From assembly GCA_017483465.1 (NCBI GenBank), contig JAFUWN010000011.1, forward strand, positions 1 through 64,000: 64,000 nucleotides of DNA, read 5' to 3'. The notes under the pieces were generated by a model that saw only the letters and a program-made list of their open reading frames with translations, was not told the DNA's origin and searched no databases. The number at the start of each line of letters is the position of its first letter. Position 1 is the first letter of the stretch. The position numbers and the translations under genes are program-made. Positions 1 through 7,793 of the stretch are shown here, one piece after another. The DNA comes from Oscillospiraceae bacterium (GTDB lineage: Bacteria; Bacillota; Clostridia; Oscillospirales; Ruminococcaceae).

Positions 1-32
1 ATAATAATAATTATGATGATGATGAATATTAA
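1..32 (+). CDS. 3' end of an unknown gene (partial)
   Basis: An open frame enters from the left edge and stops with TAA at 30-32. The visible residues are Asn/Asp-rich (NNNYDDDEY). An intrinsic terminator follows nine bases later, which supports a real gene end here. Nothing can be said about its function. Confidence 0.45.
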   Translation, partial: NNNYDDDEY

Positions 33-40
33 ATCACTCT

Positions 41-75
41 CCTGCTCTTTCACAAGAGCAGGATTTTTTATTTTT
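41..75 (+). terminator. Intrinsic terminator
   Basis: A 9-bp stem (CCTGCTCTT 41-49 with AAGAGCAGG 54-62) and a 4-nt loop are followed by a T-rich run. It ends the transcript coming from the left edge. Confidence 0.85.
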
Positions 76-114
76 CTATTAATTAAAAAAATATAATTTT
101 TTTGAAAAAACCTC

Positions 115-143
115 TTGACAAATCCGGATTGATTTGCTATAAT
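115..143 (+). promoter_or_regulatory. Promoter of the gpx operon
   Basis: TTGACA (115-120), a 17-bp spacer and TATAAT (138-143) form a consensus sigma-A promoter about 50 bp before gpx. Confidence 0.88.
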
Positions 144-152
144 TAAATTGTA
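138..152 (+). promoter_or_regulatory. OhrR-like operator on the -10 box
   Basis: The -10 box lies inside an inverted repeat, arms TATAATT and AATTGTA around one A (6 of 7 pairs). This is very close to the known OhrR box TACAATT-n-AATTGTA. A second inverted repeat, TTGATTT (129-135) and AAATCAA (155-161), brackets it. The last gene of the operon encodes an OhrR-type repressor, so autoregulation is the simplest reading. Confidence 0.65.
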
Positions 153-194
153 CTAAATCAAATTGAGAAAAATTTATTAAAAGGAGTTTTTACT

Positions 195-671
195 ATGAGC
201 AATATTTATGATTTTACTATGAAAGACGCAGAAGGCAATATGATTCCCCTCTCTGATTACAAGAATAAAGTTCTCCTGATCGTCAATACTGCTACAGGCT
301 GCGGTTTTACCCCTCAGTATGAAGGGCTTCAGGCTCTGTATGAAAAATATAAAGAGCAGGGTCTTGAAATTCTGGATTTTCCCTGCAATCAGTTCGGCGG
401 TCAGGCTCCCGGCACAGAAGAGGAAATTGTTGATTTCTGTCAGTCCCGCTATGGAGTCACTTTCAAGCAGTTCGCAAAAATCGAAGTCAACGGCGAGAAC
501 GAAGCCCCTCTCTATACGTTCCTGAAAGAACAGCAGGGCGGAATGCTCGGCAGTAAGATCAAGTGGAATTTCACAAAATTCTTAGTCGATAAACAGGGCA
601 ATGTCAGAGATCGTTATGCTCCTGTTGATAAACCCGAAAAATTAGAAGCGGAAATAAAGGAGTTGTTATAA
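195..671 (+). CDS. gpx: Glutathione peroxidase family peroxidase
   Basis: A 158-aa cytoplasmic thiol peroxidase of the GPx family (BsaA/Gpo-like), full length. It reduces hydroperoxides, in bacteria usually with thioredoxin as the donor. The peroxidatic cysteine is Cys36 in the NTATGCGFTPQ motif; Gln70 in FPCNQFGGQ and the WNF motif near residue 124 complete the active site. Cysteine rather than selenocysteine is encoded. The ATG follows an AGGAG site by eight bases. It is the first gene of a three-gene operon whose last member is an OhrR-type repressor, so peroxide induction is expected. Confidence 0.95.
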   Translation: MSNIYDFTMKDAEGNMIPLSDYKNKVLLIVNTATGCGFTPQYEGLQALYEKYKEQGLEILDFPCNQFGGQAPGTEEEIVDFCQSRYGVTFKQFAKIEVNGENEAPLYTFLKEQQGGMLGSKIKWNFTKFLVDKQGNVRDRYAPVDKPEKLEAEIKELL

Positions 672-672
672 T

Positions 673-930
673 ATGCAGAACTATGTTTATGAACCTGAGG
701 GCGTTTGCCCTATGCAGATTACGTTCGATATTGACGGCGATGTGATTCATAATATCCAGTTTTTCGGCGGATGTAACGGCAATCTGAAAGCGATTTCCAA
801 GCTTCTCGACGGCTGGACAGTCGATCAGATCGAAGAAAAACTCTCCGGCAATACCTGCGGAAGAAGACCCACTTCCTGTGCCGATCAGCTCGCCAAGGCA
901 GTCCGTGCCGCTTATGAGGAATTGTCATGA
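673..930 (+). CDS. TSCPD domain protein (TIGR03905 type)
   Basis: An 85-aa small protein of the four-cysteine TSCPD family. Cysteines are at 12, 34, 62 and 69; the TCGRRPTSCADQL stretch near the end is the family signature. Related domains occur in ribonucleotide reductases, where the cysteines can bind a metal; the free-standing version has no established function. It starts one base after the gpx stop and its TGA overlaps the ohrR ATG, so the three genes are translated as one unit. A redox or metal-related role is inferred only from this context. Confidence 0.88.
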   Translation: MQNYVYEPEGVCPMQITFDIDGDVIHNIQFFGGCNGNLKAISKLLDGWTVDQIEEKLSGNTCGRRPTSCADQLAKAVRAAYEELS

Positions 931-1358
931 CAGAAAAAAATTATGAGACTCTGAAACTGGAAAATCAGCTTTGTTTCCCGTTATATGCGTGTTCACGGCA
1001 GATCATCAAGAAATATCATAAATATCTGGATGAACTGAATCTGACTTACACACAGTATATTGCAATGATGGTTTTCTGGGAAGTCAAAAAAATCAACGTG
1101 AAAGATCTCGGCAAGAGATTGTATCTCGATTCCGGCACGCTGACTCCTCTGCTGAAAAATCTCGAAGAAAAAGGCTTTGTCCATCGCTATCGCTCCAAAG
1201 AAGACGAACGTGTCTTATTGGTAGAAATCACAGAATCCGGAGAGGCTCTGAAAGAACAGGCTGTGAATATTCCGGCCAAAATGAACGGCTGTATGAATCT
1301 GACTCCGGAAGAAGCTATGACGTTATATCAGTTATTATACAAGACTTTAGCGGAATAA
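927..1358 (+). CDS. ohrR: MarR-family organic hydroperoxide repressor, OhrR type
   Basis: A 143-aa winged-helix regulator. The N-terminus NQLCFPLY places Cys16 where OhrR has its sensing cysteine, and Tyr30 and Tyr41 fall where OhrR tyrosines contact the oxidised cysteine. The LTYTQYIAMMVFWE segment, the recognition helix and the wing (RSKEDERVLL) are all present. Cys122 could make an intersubunit disulphide as in two-cysteine OhrR proteins. The ATG overlaps the previous stop (ATGA). Here it accompanies a glutathione peroxidase instead of the usual Ohr thiol peroxidase, and a matching box overlaps the operon promoter. Confidence 0.9.
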   Translation: MTEKNYETLKLENQLCFPLYACSRQIIKKYHKYLDELNLTYTQYIAMMVFWEVKKINVKDLGKRLYLDSGTLTPLLKNLEEKGFVHRYRSKEDERVLLVEITESGEALKEQAVNIPAKMNGCMNLTPEEAMTLYQLLYKTLAE

Positions 1359-1366
1359 TCAAAAAA

Positions 1367-1396
1367 AATCCTGCATGGAGATCATGCAGGATTTTC
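1367..1396. terminator. Bidirectional terminator
   Basis: An 11-bp stem (AATCCTGCATG 1367-1377 with CATGCAGGATT 1383-1393) has A-runs on the left and T-runs on the right, so it serves ohrR and the convergent gene at 1382-1963, whose stop codon lies inside the stem. Confidence 0.9.
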
Positions 1397-1963
1397 CTGT
1401 ATCTGAATATTATAAATCTCGATACAGTACTTGATAAATTTTTCAGCACAGTCATACAAAGCCCAGAGATCGTCTTCACAGAGCGGCTGAATCAGAACAG
1501 CAGTATCAAATGTGCCGATATAGATCTCATACCATTCGGATTTGTCGCCTGTATAATGATAACGCCGAATATCGTAGAAATCTTCCTGAAGCGGATGAGT
1601 CAGCGACTGGGATTTGAAATATGTATATTCTTCATGTTTCTTATCCGGATAACGCTGTGCACCTGTTTTGATTTGATCCGTAATCAGCGTTTTGATCGCC
1701 TCGCCCAGATACTCCGCCTGCGGAAAATCATGTGATCTGACCGAAGAAAACGGCTCCCACTCGCCTGTGATGGGATTCCTGACAGCAATTTCCAGATCAT
1801 AATAAAAATACTGAATCTCTCTGATCGTTTTTACGGGCTTTTCATAATCAAAAGCCTGCATTTGCGGATTGGAATAACTGATTTTATAACGCTCGTCATC
1901 CGTCCAGACAAACTCATGATTTTCAGTCTGATAAAACCGGAATTTTTTCTGATCATTCTGCAT
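1382..1963 (-). CDS. Hypothetical protein, 193 aa
   Basis: No family recognised. It is a soluble protein without signal peptide or membrane segment, rich in aromatic residues (many Tyr, Phe, Trp) and acidic side chains. The start is set by AGAAAGGA eight bases before the ATG. The stop TGA lies inside the terminator stem shared with ohrR. A terminator-like hairpin separates it from the kinase-like gene upstream. Confidence 0.75.
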   Translation of the reverse strand: MQNDQKKFRFYQTENHEFVWTDDERYKISYSNPQMQAFDYEKPVKTIREIQYFYYDLEIAVRNPITGEWEPFSSVRSHDFPQAEYLGEAIKTLITDQIKTGAQRYPDKKHEEYTYFKSQSLTHPLQEDFYDIRRYHYTGDKSEWYEIYIGTFDTAVLIQPLCEDDLWALYDCAEKFIKYCIEIYNIQIQENPA

Positions 1964-1981
1964 AGCGATTTCCTTTCTGTG

Positions 1982-2010
1982 AAAAACTCCCCCTGCCGGG
2001 GCAGGAGGAA
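1982..2010 (-). terminator. Terminator of the adhE-APH transcript
   Basis: On the minus strand a GC-rich stem (CTCCTGCC with GGCAGGGGGAG) is followed by TTTTT, directly after the stop of the APH-like gene. Confidence 0.75.
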
Positions 2011-2026
2011 TTTTCAGAATTAAACA

Positions 2027-2770
2027 TTACTCGTATTCGACAACATCGACCCATTTCAGCAGCAGGTCACGTTCTTCTTCATGACCCTTGACAGACTGGG
2101 AAGCGGCTACGATCGGAAGCCATCTCTGCACGTACTGCTTTGCAGTATCGCTTTTTTTACAGAACAGATTCAGATACTTGTCAGCACGTTCCGAGCTGTA
2201 AGTCAGGCTGAATTTCAGGAAAGTTCTTGCGGCATCCGCAGAAGCATTGCCCTGTGTGGCATGTGCCCAGTCGATAATATAATATTTTCCGTCGTTAGTG
2301 ATAATCACATCTCCGAGGCCTAAATCTCCGTGACAAACTTTGTTATGCTTCGGCATACTGTCCAGACGGACATGCAGTTCATAACGGGTTGTGGCATCCA
2401 GATGGGTTTCAGAAATCTTTCTGTTCATTTTGTCCTTGAGCTTATTCAGCGTAGCAGGAGCAGTTGTATTATGAATGCTGAGCTGAATATCTACGAACTG
2501 ATTCAGAATCTCGTCTTCTTTTTCGGGATGTTCTGTAATCATCTGCTTCATTGTCTTGCCTTCGATGTATTCCATCACGATTTCCCATTTGCCGTCTTTT
2601 TTGCGGACTTCGACAAGCTTCGGAATCGGCAGGCCGGTTTCTTCTACTCTGGCCTGATTGAGAGCTTCGTTCAGAACATCAGAGATAGAATAATCAGCAT
2701 CAAAGCTCTTGACAGCATAATCGCCGTCACGGTAGATCACTTTTTTCGGACGTTTTTCAAGGATTTCCAT
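2027..2770 (-). CDS. Aminoglycoside-phosphotransferase (APH) family kinase-like protein
   Basis: A 247-aa protein with the small-molecule kinase fold. The catalytic loop is CHGDLGLGD (His147, Asp149) and the metal-binding motif is IIDWAH (Asp167). The usual loop asparagine is an aspartate here (Asp154), so activity is uncertain. An N-lobe with a lysine (DYAVKSF) is recognisable. It is the third gene of a minus-strand run after adhE and an ADH-like protein, 23 bases downstream, with AAAGGAGG before the ATG. The substrate is unknown; APH-like proteins in anaerobes often act on choline, sugars or other metabolites and not on drugs. Confidence 0.82.
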   Translation of the reverse strand: MEILEKRPKKVIYRDGDYAVKSFDADYSISDVLNEALNQARVEETGLPIPKLVEVRKKDGKWEIVMEYIEGKTMKQMITEHPEKEDEILNQFVDIQLSIHNTTAPATLNKLKDKMNRKISETHLDATTRYELHVRLDSMPKHNKVCHGDLGLGDVIITNDGKYYIIDWAHATQGNASADAARTFLKFSLTYSSERADKYLNLFCKKSDTAKQYVQRWLPIVAASQSVKGHEEERDLLLKWVDVVEYE

Positions 2771-2793
2771 GAAAAAATCCTCCTTTCAAAAAA

Positions 2794-3504
2794 TTAAAAA
2801 TTAAAAGCAATTGCTTCCAGCGTTTTGAGAAGCTGTTCTGTTTCCATGCCGAGTTTTTCGGCACAGACTGCTTCCTGTCCGGCATACTGATTTTTTTCAG
2901 CACGGGCATTCGCAAAGGCAAAGCCTGTCATTGTTCCGGCCTCAGCGAGCTGTTCTGCCGGGCAGTTCTGACCATGCAGAAGCAGTTGTACAGCTCTGAC
3001 AGCCATGCCGTCAGAATATTCCGTTGCTTTTTCAGAAGCGAGAGCACTCAGGGCATCCGCCAGAGCACGTTTGATGACATTCGGATTTTCCTGCATAAGA
3101 TCAGTATCTATAATTGTCATATCCGGGAAATTTCCGTCCGGCAGAGGCAGGACATGTGCATATGTTCCCAGATGTGACGGAACTGTGATATAATACGGCT
3201 TTTCCGGCAGAGCAGATACTTGTTTGGCCGCTGTTTCAAGAACCGTATCGCCATAAGCAAGAATGCATTCCGGTGCAGATGTGATAACAGAATCTGATTC
3301 TGAAACGGCATAATCTATCTGCAATTCGTGTAATCTGTCAGTAATCTGCTGAACATACGCTTCCTGTGTCCGAAGATCAGAAACAAGAATCAGAACTTTT
3401 CTGATCTGATAGACTTCTTTGAGTTCACGGAGAGCAACGGCAAGAGAGCCTTTTTTAAAATACACTTTCTCCGGCACACGGAACAATTCAAAATTATTTG
3501 TCAT
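2794..3504 (-). CDS. Degenerate iron-type alcohol dehydrogenase-like protein
   Basis: A 236-aa relative of the C-terminal ADH half of the adjacent AdhE. Both begin with PxKVYFKKGxLxVALxELK, and both have an IxDTDLM segment and an AT(D/E)Y(T/S)DG segment. The copy has lost the parts needed for catalysis: the NAD-binding GGGSAMD is AYGDTVLE, the metal ligands of IDAMTH are replaced (KRALAD), and the His-rich CHSMAHKLGAYHH segment is gone. About 150 residues are missing relative to a full ADH domain. It has a normal Shine-Dalgarno site (GAGGTTAG) and no internal stops, so it is probably expressed as a non-enzymatic protein. Confidence 0.8.
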   Translation of the reverse strand: MTNNFELFRVPEKVYFKKGSLAVALRELKEVYQIRKVLILVSDLRTQEAYVQQITDRLHELQIDYAVSESDSVITSAPECILAYGDTVLETAAKQVSALPEKPYYITVPSHLGTYAHVLPLPDGNFPDMTIIDTDLMQENPNVIKRALADALSALASEKATEYSDGMAVRAVQLLLHGQNCPAEQLAEAGTMTGFAFANARAEKNQYAGQEAVCAEKLGMETEQLLKTLEAIAFNF

Positions 3505-3527
3505 ATTCTAACCTCAATTCTATGGCG

Positions 3528-3547
3528 ACTCCGGACGAAGCCGGAGT
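3528..3547 (-). other. Intercistronic hairpin after adhE
   Basis: A 7-bp perfect stem (ACTCCGG with CCGGAGT) lies between adhE and the ADH-like gene. It lacks a T-run, so it is more likely an mRNA-processing or stabilising hairpin than a terminator. Confidence 0.55.
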
Positions 3548-3562
3548 GCCGTAAAATTTTTA

Positions 3563-6184
3563 TCAGTCGTTTTTATTTTCTTTGCCGTAATAATTTCTGG
3601 TATAAATTTCTTTAATTTCAGAAATCAGCGGATATCTCGGGTTAGCACCGGTACACTGATCATCGAAGGCATCTTCGGACATCTGATCGAGACGATCGAA
3701 GAAGTCTTTTTCATCCACGCCGTATTCTTTAATAGAATGCTTGACACCGATTGTGTCTTTGAGTTCTTCCAGTTTAGCAATAAACTTCTCGAATACTTCT
3801 TCATCACTGTCACCGGTGACACCGCAGGCACGGGCACACTCACAATAGCGGGCGAGTGTATGCGGATACTGATACTGCGAGAACGTACCCATCTTGGCCG
3901 GCTTTTCAGCGGCATTGAAACGCATTACATCTGTGATTAACAGAGCGTTTGCGATACCATGCGGCAGATGATGATATGCACCCAGTTTGTGAGCCATAGA
4001 ATGGCATACACCCAAGAATGCATTGGCAAATGCCATACCGGCCATAGTAGAAGCAGTTGCCATTTTTTCACGGGCAATGACATCCGTACCGTCTTTGTAA
4101 GCTCTCGGCAGATATTCAAAGATCAGCTGCATTGCTCTGATGGCGATACCGTCAGTATAATCCGTAGCCATCACAGAAGCATAAGCTTCGAGTGCATGAG
4201 TCATAGCATCGATACCGGAAGCGGCTGTCAGACCCTTCGGAGCACTCATCATGAGATCAGTATCAACAATGGCCATATTCGGGAGCAGTTCATAGTCAGC
4301 CAGCGGATATTTCTGACCGGTTGTCTGGTCTGTGATAACGGCAAACGGAGTCACTTCGGAACCGGTACCGGAAGAAGTCGGGATTGCAATGAAATAAGCC
4401 TTTTCGCCCATTTTCGGGAAAGTATAGACTCTCTTGCGGATATCAATAAATCTCATTGCCATATCGAGGAAGTCAGCTTCGGGATGTTCATAGAGCACCC
4501 ACATGATCTTGCCGGCATCCATTGCGGAACCGCCGCCGAGTGCGATAATGCAGTCAGGTTCAAATTTCCGCATGGCTTCTGCACCTTTCTGAGCAGATTC
4601 CAGAGTCGGGTCAGGCTGTACGTCAGCAAATACTGTATAAGCGATTCCCATTTCATCGAGCTTGTCAGTAATGCATTTAGTAAAGCCGTTTTTGTATAAA
4701 AATTCGTCTGTTACTAAGAAAGCTCTCTTCTTGCCCATGACGTTCTTGAGTTCATCCAGAGCAACCGGCAGACAGCCTTTCTTGAAATACACTTTCTGAG
4801 GTGTTCTGAACCAGAGCATATTTTCACGGCGTTCAGCAACGGTCTTGACGTTGATCAAATGCTTTACACCTACGTTTTCAGATACGGAGTTGCCGCCCCA
4901 GGAACCGCAGCCCAGTGTCAGAGACGGTGCGAACTTGAAGTTATACAGATCGCCGATACCGCCCAGAGAAGACGGTGTATTCACCAGAATACGGCAAGTC
5001 TTCATTCTGTCAGAGAAAGCATTCAGTTTCTTTCTGCCTTCTGCACTGTTGTTATCAATCCACAGAGAGGAAGTATGACCCAGACCGCCGGCATTAAACA
5101 GGAGCTGTTCCGCCTTATCCATAGCGTCTTCAAAGCTTTCAGCCTTGTACATGCCTAAGATAGTCGTCAGCTTTTCATGAGCAAATGCTTCATCCACGCT
5201 GGTATCTTCTGCTTCACCGACAATGACCTTGACTTCTTCCGGAATGGTAAATCCGGCGAGTTCGGCAATCTTGTAAGGTCTCTGACCTACGATCTTGGCA
5301 TTCAGAGCACCGTTGATCAGCATTGTACTTCTGAGCTTGTTCTTTTCGTCTTCGTTCAGGAAGTAAGCCCCTCTCTTGAGGAGTTCAGCCTTGACAGCGT
5401 CATAAACATTCTTATGAGCAATAATAGTCTGTTCGGTTGCACAGATCATGCCGTTATCGAATGTCTTGGAATGCATGATAGAATTGACCGCATTTAAAAT
5501 ATCAGCAGAATCATCAATCACAGCAGAAGCATTGCCGGCACCGACACCCAGAGCCGGAGTACCGGAAGAATAAGCCGCTTTTACCATACCGGGGCCGCCT
5601 GTTGCCAGAATAATATCTGCTTCTTTCATGATCGTATTGGTCAGTTCGAGAGACGGCACATCAATCCAGCCGATAATTCCTTCGGGAGCACCTGCCTTGA
5701 CAGCGGCTTCGAGGACGATTCTTGCGGCTTCGATCGTAGATTTCTTAGCTCTCGGATGAGGAGAAAAGATAATGCCGTTTCTGGTTTTCAGAGCAAGCAG
5801 GGATTTGAAAATTGCAGTAGAAGTCGGGTTGGTTGTCGGGATGACGGCGGCAATCAGGCCGATCGGTTCAGCGATCTTAGTCACGCCGAATGCCTTGTCT
5901 TCTTCGATGACACCGCAGGTTTTTACATTCTTGTAAGCATTGTAGATATGCTCGGCGGCATAATTATTCTTGATGACTTTATCTTCCATGATACCCATGC
6001 CGGTTTCTTCCACGGCCATTTTTGCGAGCGGAATACGGGCATGATTGGCAGCGAGTGCAGCAGCTTTAAAAATCTGATCCACCTGTTCCTGTGTATAAGT
6101 GGAAAATTTCTCCTGTGCGGCACGGACACTCTGGATTTTGGCTTCGAGCGTTTCGACGCTGTCTACCAGAATTTCGTTATTCAT
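3563..6184 (-). CDS. adhE: Bifunctional acetaldehyde-CoA / alcohol dehydrogenase
   Basis: An 873-aa two-domain fermentation enzyme that converts acetyl-CoA to ethanol through acetaldehyde and reoxidises NADH. The N-terminal aldehyde dehydrogenase half carries the catalytic cysteine in GMICATEQT. The C-terminal iron-dependent alcohol dehydrogenase half has GGGSAMD for NAD and metal ligands in IDAMTHALEA and CHSMAHKLGAYHHLPHG. An in-frame extension to 6217 begins with TTG and has no ribosome site; the ATG at 6184 is preceded by AGGAGA, so I start there. AdhE usually forms long filaments (spirosomes). Its promoter overlaps an inverted repeat that could bind a redox sensor. Confidence 0.96.
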   Translation of the reverse strand: MNNEILVDSVETLEAKIQSVRAAQEKFSTYTQEQVDQIFKAAALAANHARIPLAKMAVEETGMGIMEDKVIKNNYAAEHIYNAYKNVKTCGVIEEDKAFGVTKIAEPIGLIAAVIPTTNPTSTAIFKSLLALKTRNGIIFSPHPRAKKSTIEAARIVLEAAVKAGAPEGIIGWIDVPSLELTNTIMKEADIILATGGPGMVKAAYSSGTPALGVGAGNASAVIDDSADILNAVNSIMHSKTFDNGMICATEQTIIAHKNVYDAVKAELLKRGAYFLNEDEKNKLRSTMLINGALNAKIVGQRPYKIAELAGFTIPEEVKVIVGEAEDTSVDEAFAHEKLTTILGMYKAESFEDAMDKAEQLLFNAGGLGHTSSLWIDNNSAEGRKKLNAFSDRMKTCRILVNTPSSLGGIGDLYNFKFAPSLTLGCGSWGGNSVSENVGVKHLINVKTVAERRENMLWFRTPQKVYFKKGCLPVALDELKNVMGKKRAFLVTDEFLYKNGFTKCITDKLDEMGIAYTVFADVQPDPTLESAQKGAEAMRKFEPDCIIALGGGSAMDAGKIMWVLYEHPEADFLDMAMRFIDIRKRVYTFPKMGEKAYFIAIPTSSGTGSEVTPFAVITDQTTGQKYPLADYELLPNMAIVDTDLMMSAPKGLTAASGIDAMTHALEAYASVMATDYTDGIAIRAMQLIFEYLPRAYKDGTDVIAREKMATASTMAGMAFANAFLGVCHSMAHKLGAYHHLPHGIANALLITDVMRFNAAEKPAKMGTFSQYQYPHTLARYCECARACGVTGDSDEEVFEKFIAKLEELKDTIGVKHSIKEYGVDEKDFFDRLDQMSEDAFDDQCTGANPRYPLISEIKEIYTRNYYGKENKND

Positions 6185-6259
6185 GTATAAATCTCTCCTA
6201 TTCTGAATATTTTTCAACCTGTAGTTTTTTGCTGTAAGCTTTCTTTTCTCTACAGTTTT

Positions 6260-6288
6260 ATTTTACCACATTGTTATTTTTTTGTCAA
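6260..6288 (-). promoter_or_regulatory. Promoter of adhE
   Basis: On the minus strand TTGACA (6283-6288), a 17-bp spacer and TAAAAT (6260-6265). The start lies about 75 bases before the adhE ATG. Confidence 0.8.
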
Positions 6289-6301
6289 TGCATTTTGACA
6301 A
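6282..6301. promoter_or_regulatory. Inverted repeat at the adhE -35 (possible Rex-like operator)
   Basis: TTGTCAA (6282-6288) and TTGACAA (6295-6301) form a perfect 7-bp inverted repeat over the -35 box. Rex sites look like TTGTnAA-n4-TTnACAA, so the half sites fit but the spacing is two bases longer. No rex gene is in the window. Confidence 0.4.
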
Positions 6302-6341
6302 ATTTTTATCAATCAATTTTATCTGAAATCCGTTCTGATTT

Positions 6342-6947
6342 TTATGCATTCTGACGAAAATCATAAAGATAACGTTCATAGGCATTTAAAATAACCGTAT
6401 TCTGATATTTGTCAAGTCTCGGAAGACTGCCGTAATTCAAATGCACATGCCCGTGACAGAACAGCTCCGGCTGATATTGATTTAACAAATCCCGGAAACA
6501 GGCAAAGCCCTGATGCGGAAGATCATGCAGATCATTCAGATCTTTTGCCGGAGCGTGTGTGACAAGAATATCAAACCCATGCGAACGCTTCAGATCAAAC
6601 CAGCGTTTCCGGATACGTTTCTGCATTTGTTTTTCCGTACACTGAAACGGCAGATCATGCTGATTATATTTCATCGAACCGCCAAGCCCCAGAATCCGGA
6701 CTCCCTGATACTGAAACAGAGAATCATCAATACAGATACAGCCTTCCGGCGGTCTCTGCCTGTATTCTGTGTCATGATTGCCGTGAATATACAATAGCGG
6801 ACAATGTGCCATTGTGACAAGAAATTCCAGATATTCGGGTTTCAGATCGCCGCAGGAAATCATCAAATCCGGATTGCCTAATTTTTCCGGCTGGTAATAA
6901 TCCCAGAGCGATTTGCTTTCCTGATCAGAAATAAATAAAATTCTCAT
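6342..6947 (-). CDS. Metallophosphoesterase family protein
   Basis: About 201 aa with the calcineurin-like phosphoesterase motifs in order: ISDQES (first Asp, without the usual DxH histidine), SCGDLKPEYL, IHGNHD, VTHAPAKD and CHGHVHLNYG. The fold binds two metals and hydrolyses phosphate esters; the substrate cannot be told. An upstream GTG (6956) is possible, but the ATG at 6947 has an AGGTG site seven bases before it. It stands alone, with adhE downstream and a YdcF gene upstream on the same strand. Confidence 0.85.
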   Translation of the reverse strand: MRILFISDQESKSLWDYYQPEKLGNPDLMISCGDLKPEYLEFLVTMAHCPLLYIHGNHDTEYRQRPPEGCICIDDSLFQYQGVRILGLGGSMKYNQHDLPFQCTEKQMQKRIRKRWFDLKRSHGFDILVTHAPAKDLNDLHDLPHQGFACFRDLLNQYQPELFCHGHVHLNYGSLPRLDKYQNTVILNAYERYLYDFRQNA

Positions 6948-6992
6948 AGTAAGCACCTGCTGACTGATGGCTTTAATAGCTTGTGTCCGGAA

Positions 6993-7793
6993 TCATCCGA
7001 ACACAAACTGATAACATATTCCGAGCCATTCCCGCACCCAGTAGGACGGAACCAGATACCAGGAAGTCTTTGCAGAAACGGCACTCGTTTTCAGGCCGAG
7101 GCTTTGTGCAAATTTTGCCGACCGATACTGATGATAGCCGTCAGTAATAATAATAATCTCCGGAGTCCAGCCTTGTTTTGCGATAATTTCTTTTGCATTC
7201 TGCATATTTTCAAGTGTAGAAGTCGAAGTATCATCAAGATAAATTCTGTTCTTGTCAATTCCATGAGAAATTAAATATTCACTCATGCACTGAGCCTCTG
7301 AGATACTCTCGTCAGCTCCCTGCCCTCCGCAGACGATCACAGGGACATCCTCATGCTGATTCAGATATTGCAGAGCGGTATCCAGTCTTTTCTGAAGCAT
7401 GAGACTCGGAGCACCGTTCCGGACTTTACAGCCCAGTACTACAACCGTATTCTCTGTTTCCGGCTTGTCATAAGCCGAATGTATCATGAGAATGCTTAAA
7501 ACAATACTGAGTATTATGCCGACTCCTGACAGGCCGGTTATCAGGCACAGTATCAAATGTCCGAACCGGGTCTCCCATATTTTCTGTAAAAATCCCGAAA
7601 CAACCGGATTCAGAGCGAAATAAACAAGTCCTGATACAGAAACTATTGTACCAAGAATGCACCCTTCATGATGAATTCCGCCGAAAAACGGACATACAGA
7701 AAACAGCAGTCCTGTCGAAAATATCACACTTCCCAGAATCCTGACCCATAATGCAGAAATGACAAACATTTCTTTATGCAAGCGGATTTTCAT
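6993..7793 (-). CDS. YdcF/ElyC-type (DUF218) membrane protein
   Basis: About 266 aa. Three to four hydrophobic segments at the N-terminus anchor an extracytoplasmic DUF218 domain. Family marks are NTVVVLGCKVRNGAPS, CGGQGADESISEAQCMSEYL, DDTSTSTLENM and ITDGYHQYRSAKFA. Members such as ElyC and SanA act in envelope integrity; the chemistry is not settled. The frame stays open to 7832, but the first ATG with a sensible hydrophobic start is at 7793, inside the end of the malic enzyme gene (20-base overlap), which suggests translational coupling. Confidence 0.85.
   Translation of the reverse strand: MKIRLHKEMFVISALWVRILGSVIFSTGLLFSVCPFFGGIHHEGCILGTIVSVSGLVYFALNPVVSGFLQKIWETRFGHLILCLITGLSGVGIILSIVLSILMIHSAYDKPETENTVVVLGCKVRNGAPSLMLQKRLDTALQYLNQHEDVPVIVCGGQGADESISEAQCMSEYLISHGIDKNRIYLDDTSTSTLENMQNAKEIIAKQGWTPEIIIITDGYHQYRSAKFAQSLGLKTSAVSAKTSWYLVPSYWVREWLGICYQFVFG

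Noticed and set aside
2027..2770. Aminoglycoside resistance gene
   Set aside because: Only the general APH kinase fold is visible, with a changed catalytic-loop residue and a metabolic operon context; drug resistance is not supported.
6185..6217. Extended N-terminus of AdhE from 6217
   Set aside because: It starts at a TTG without a ribosome site, and the AGGAGA site for the ATG at 6184 lies inside it.
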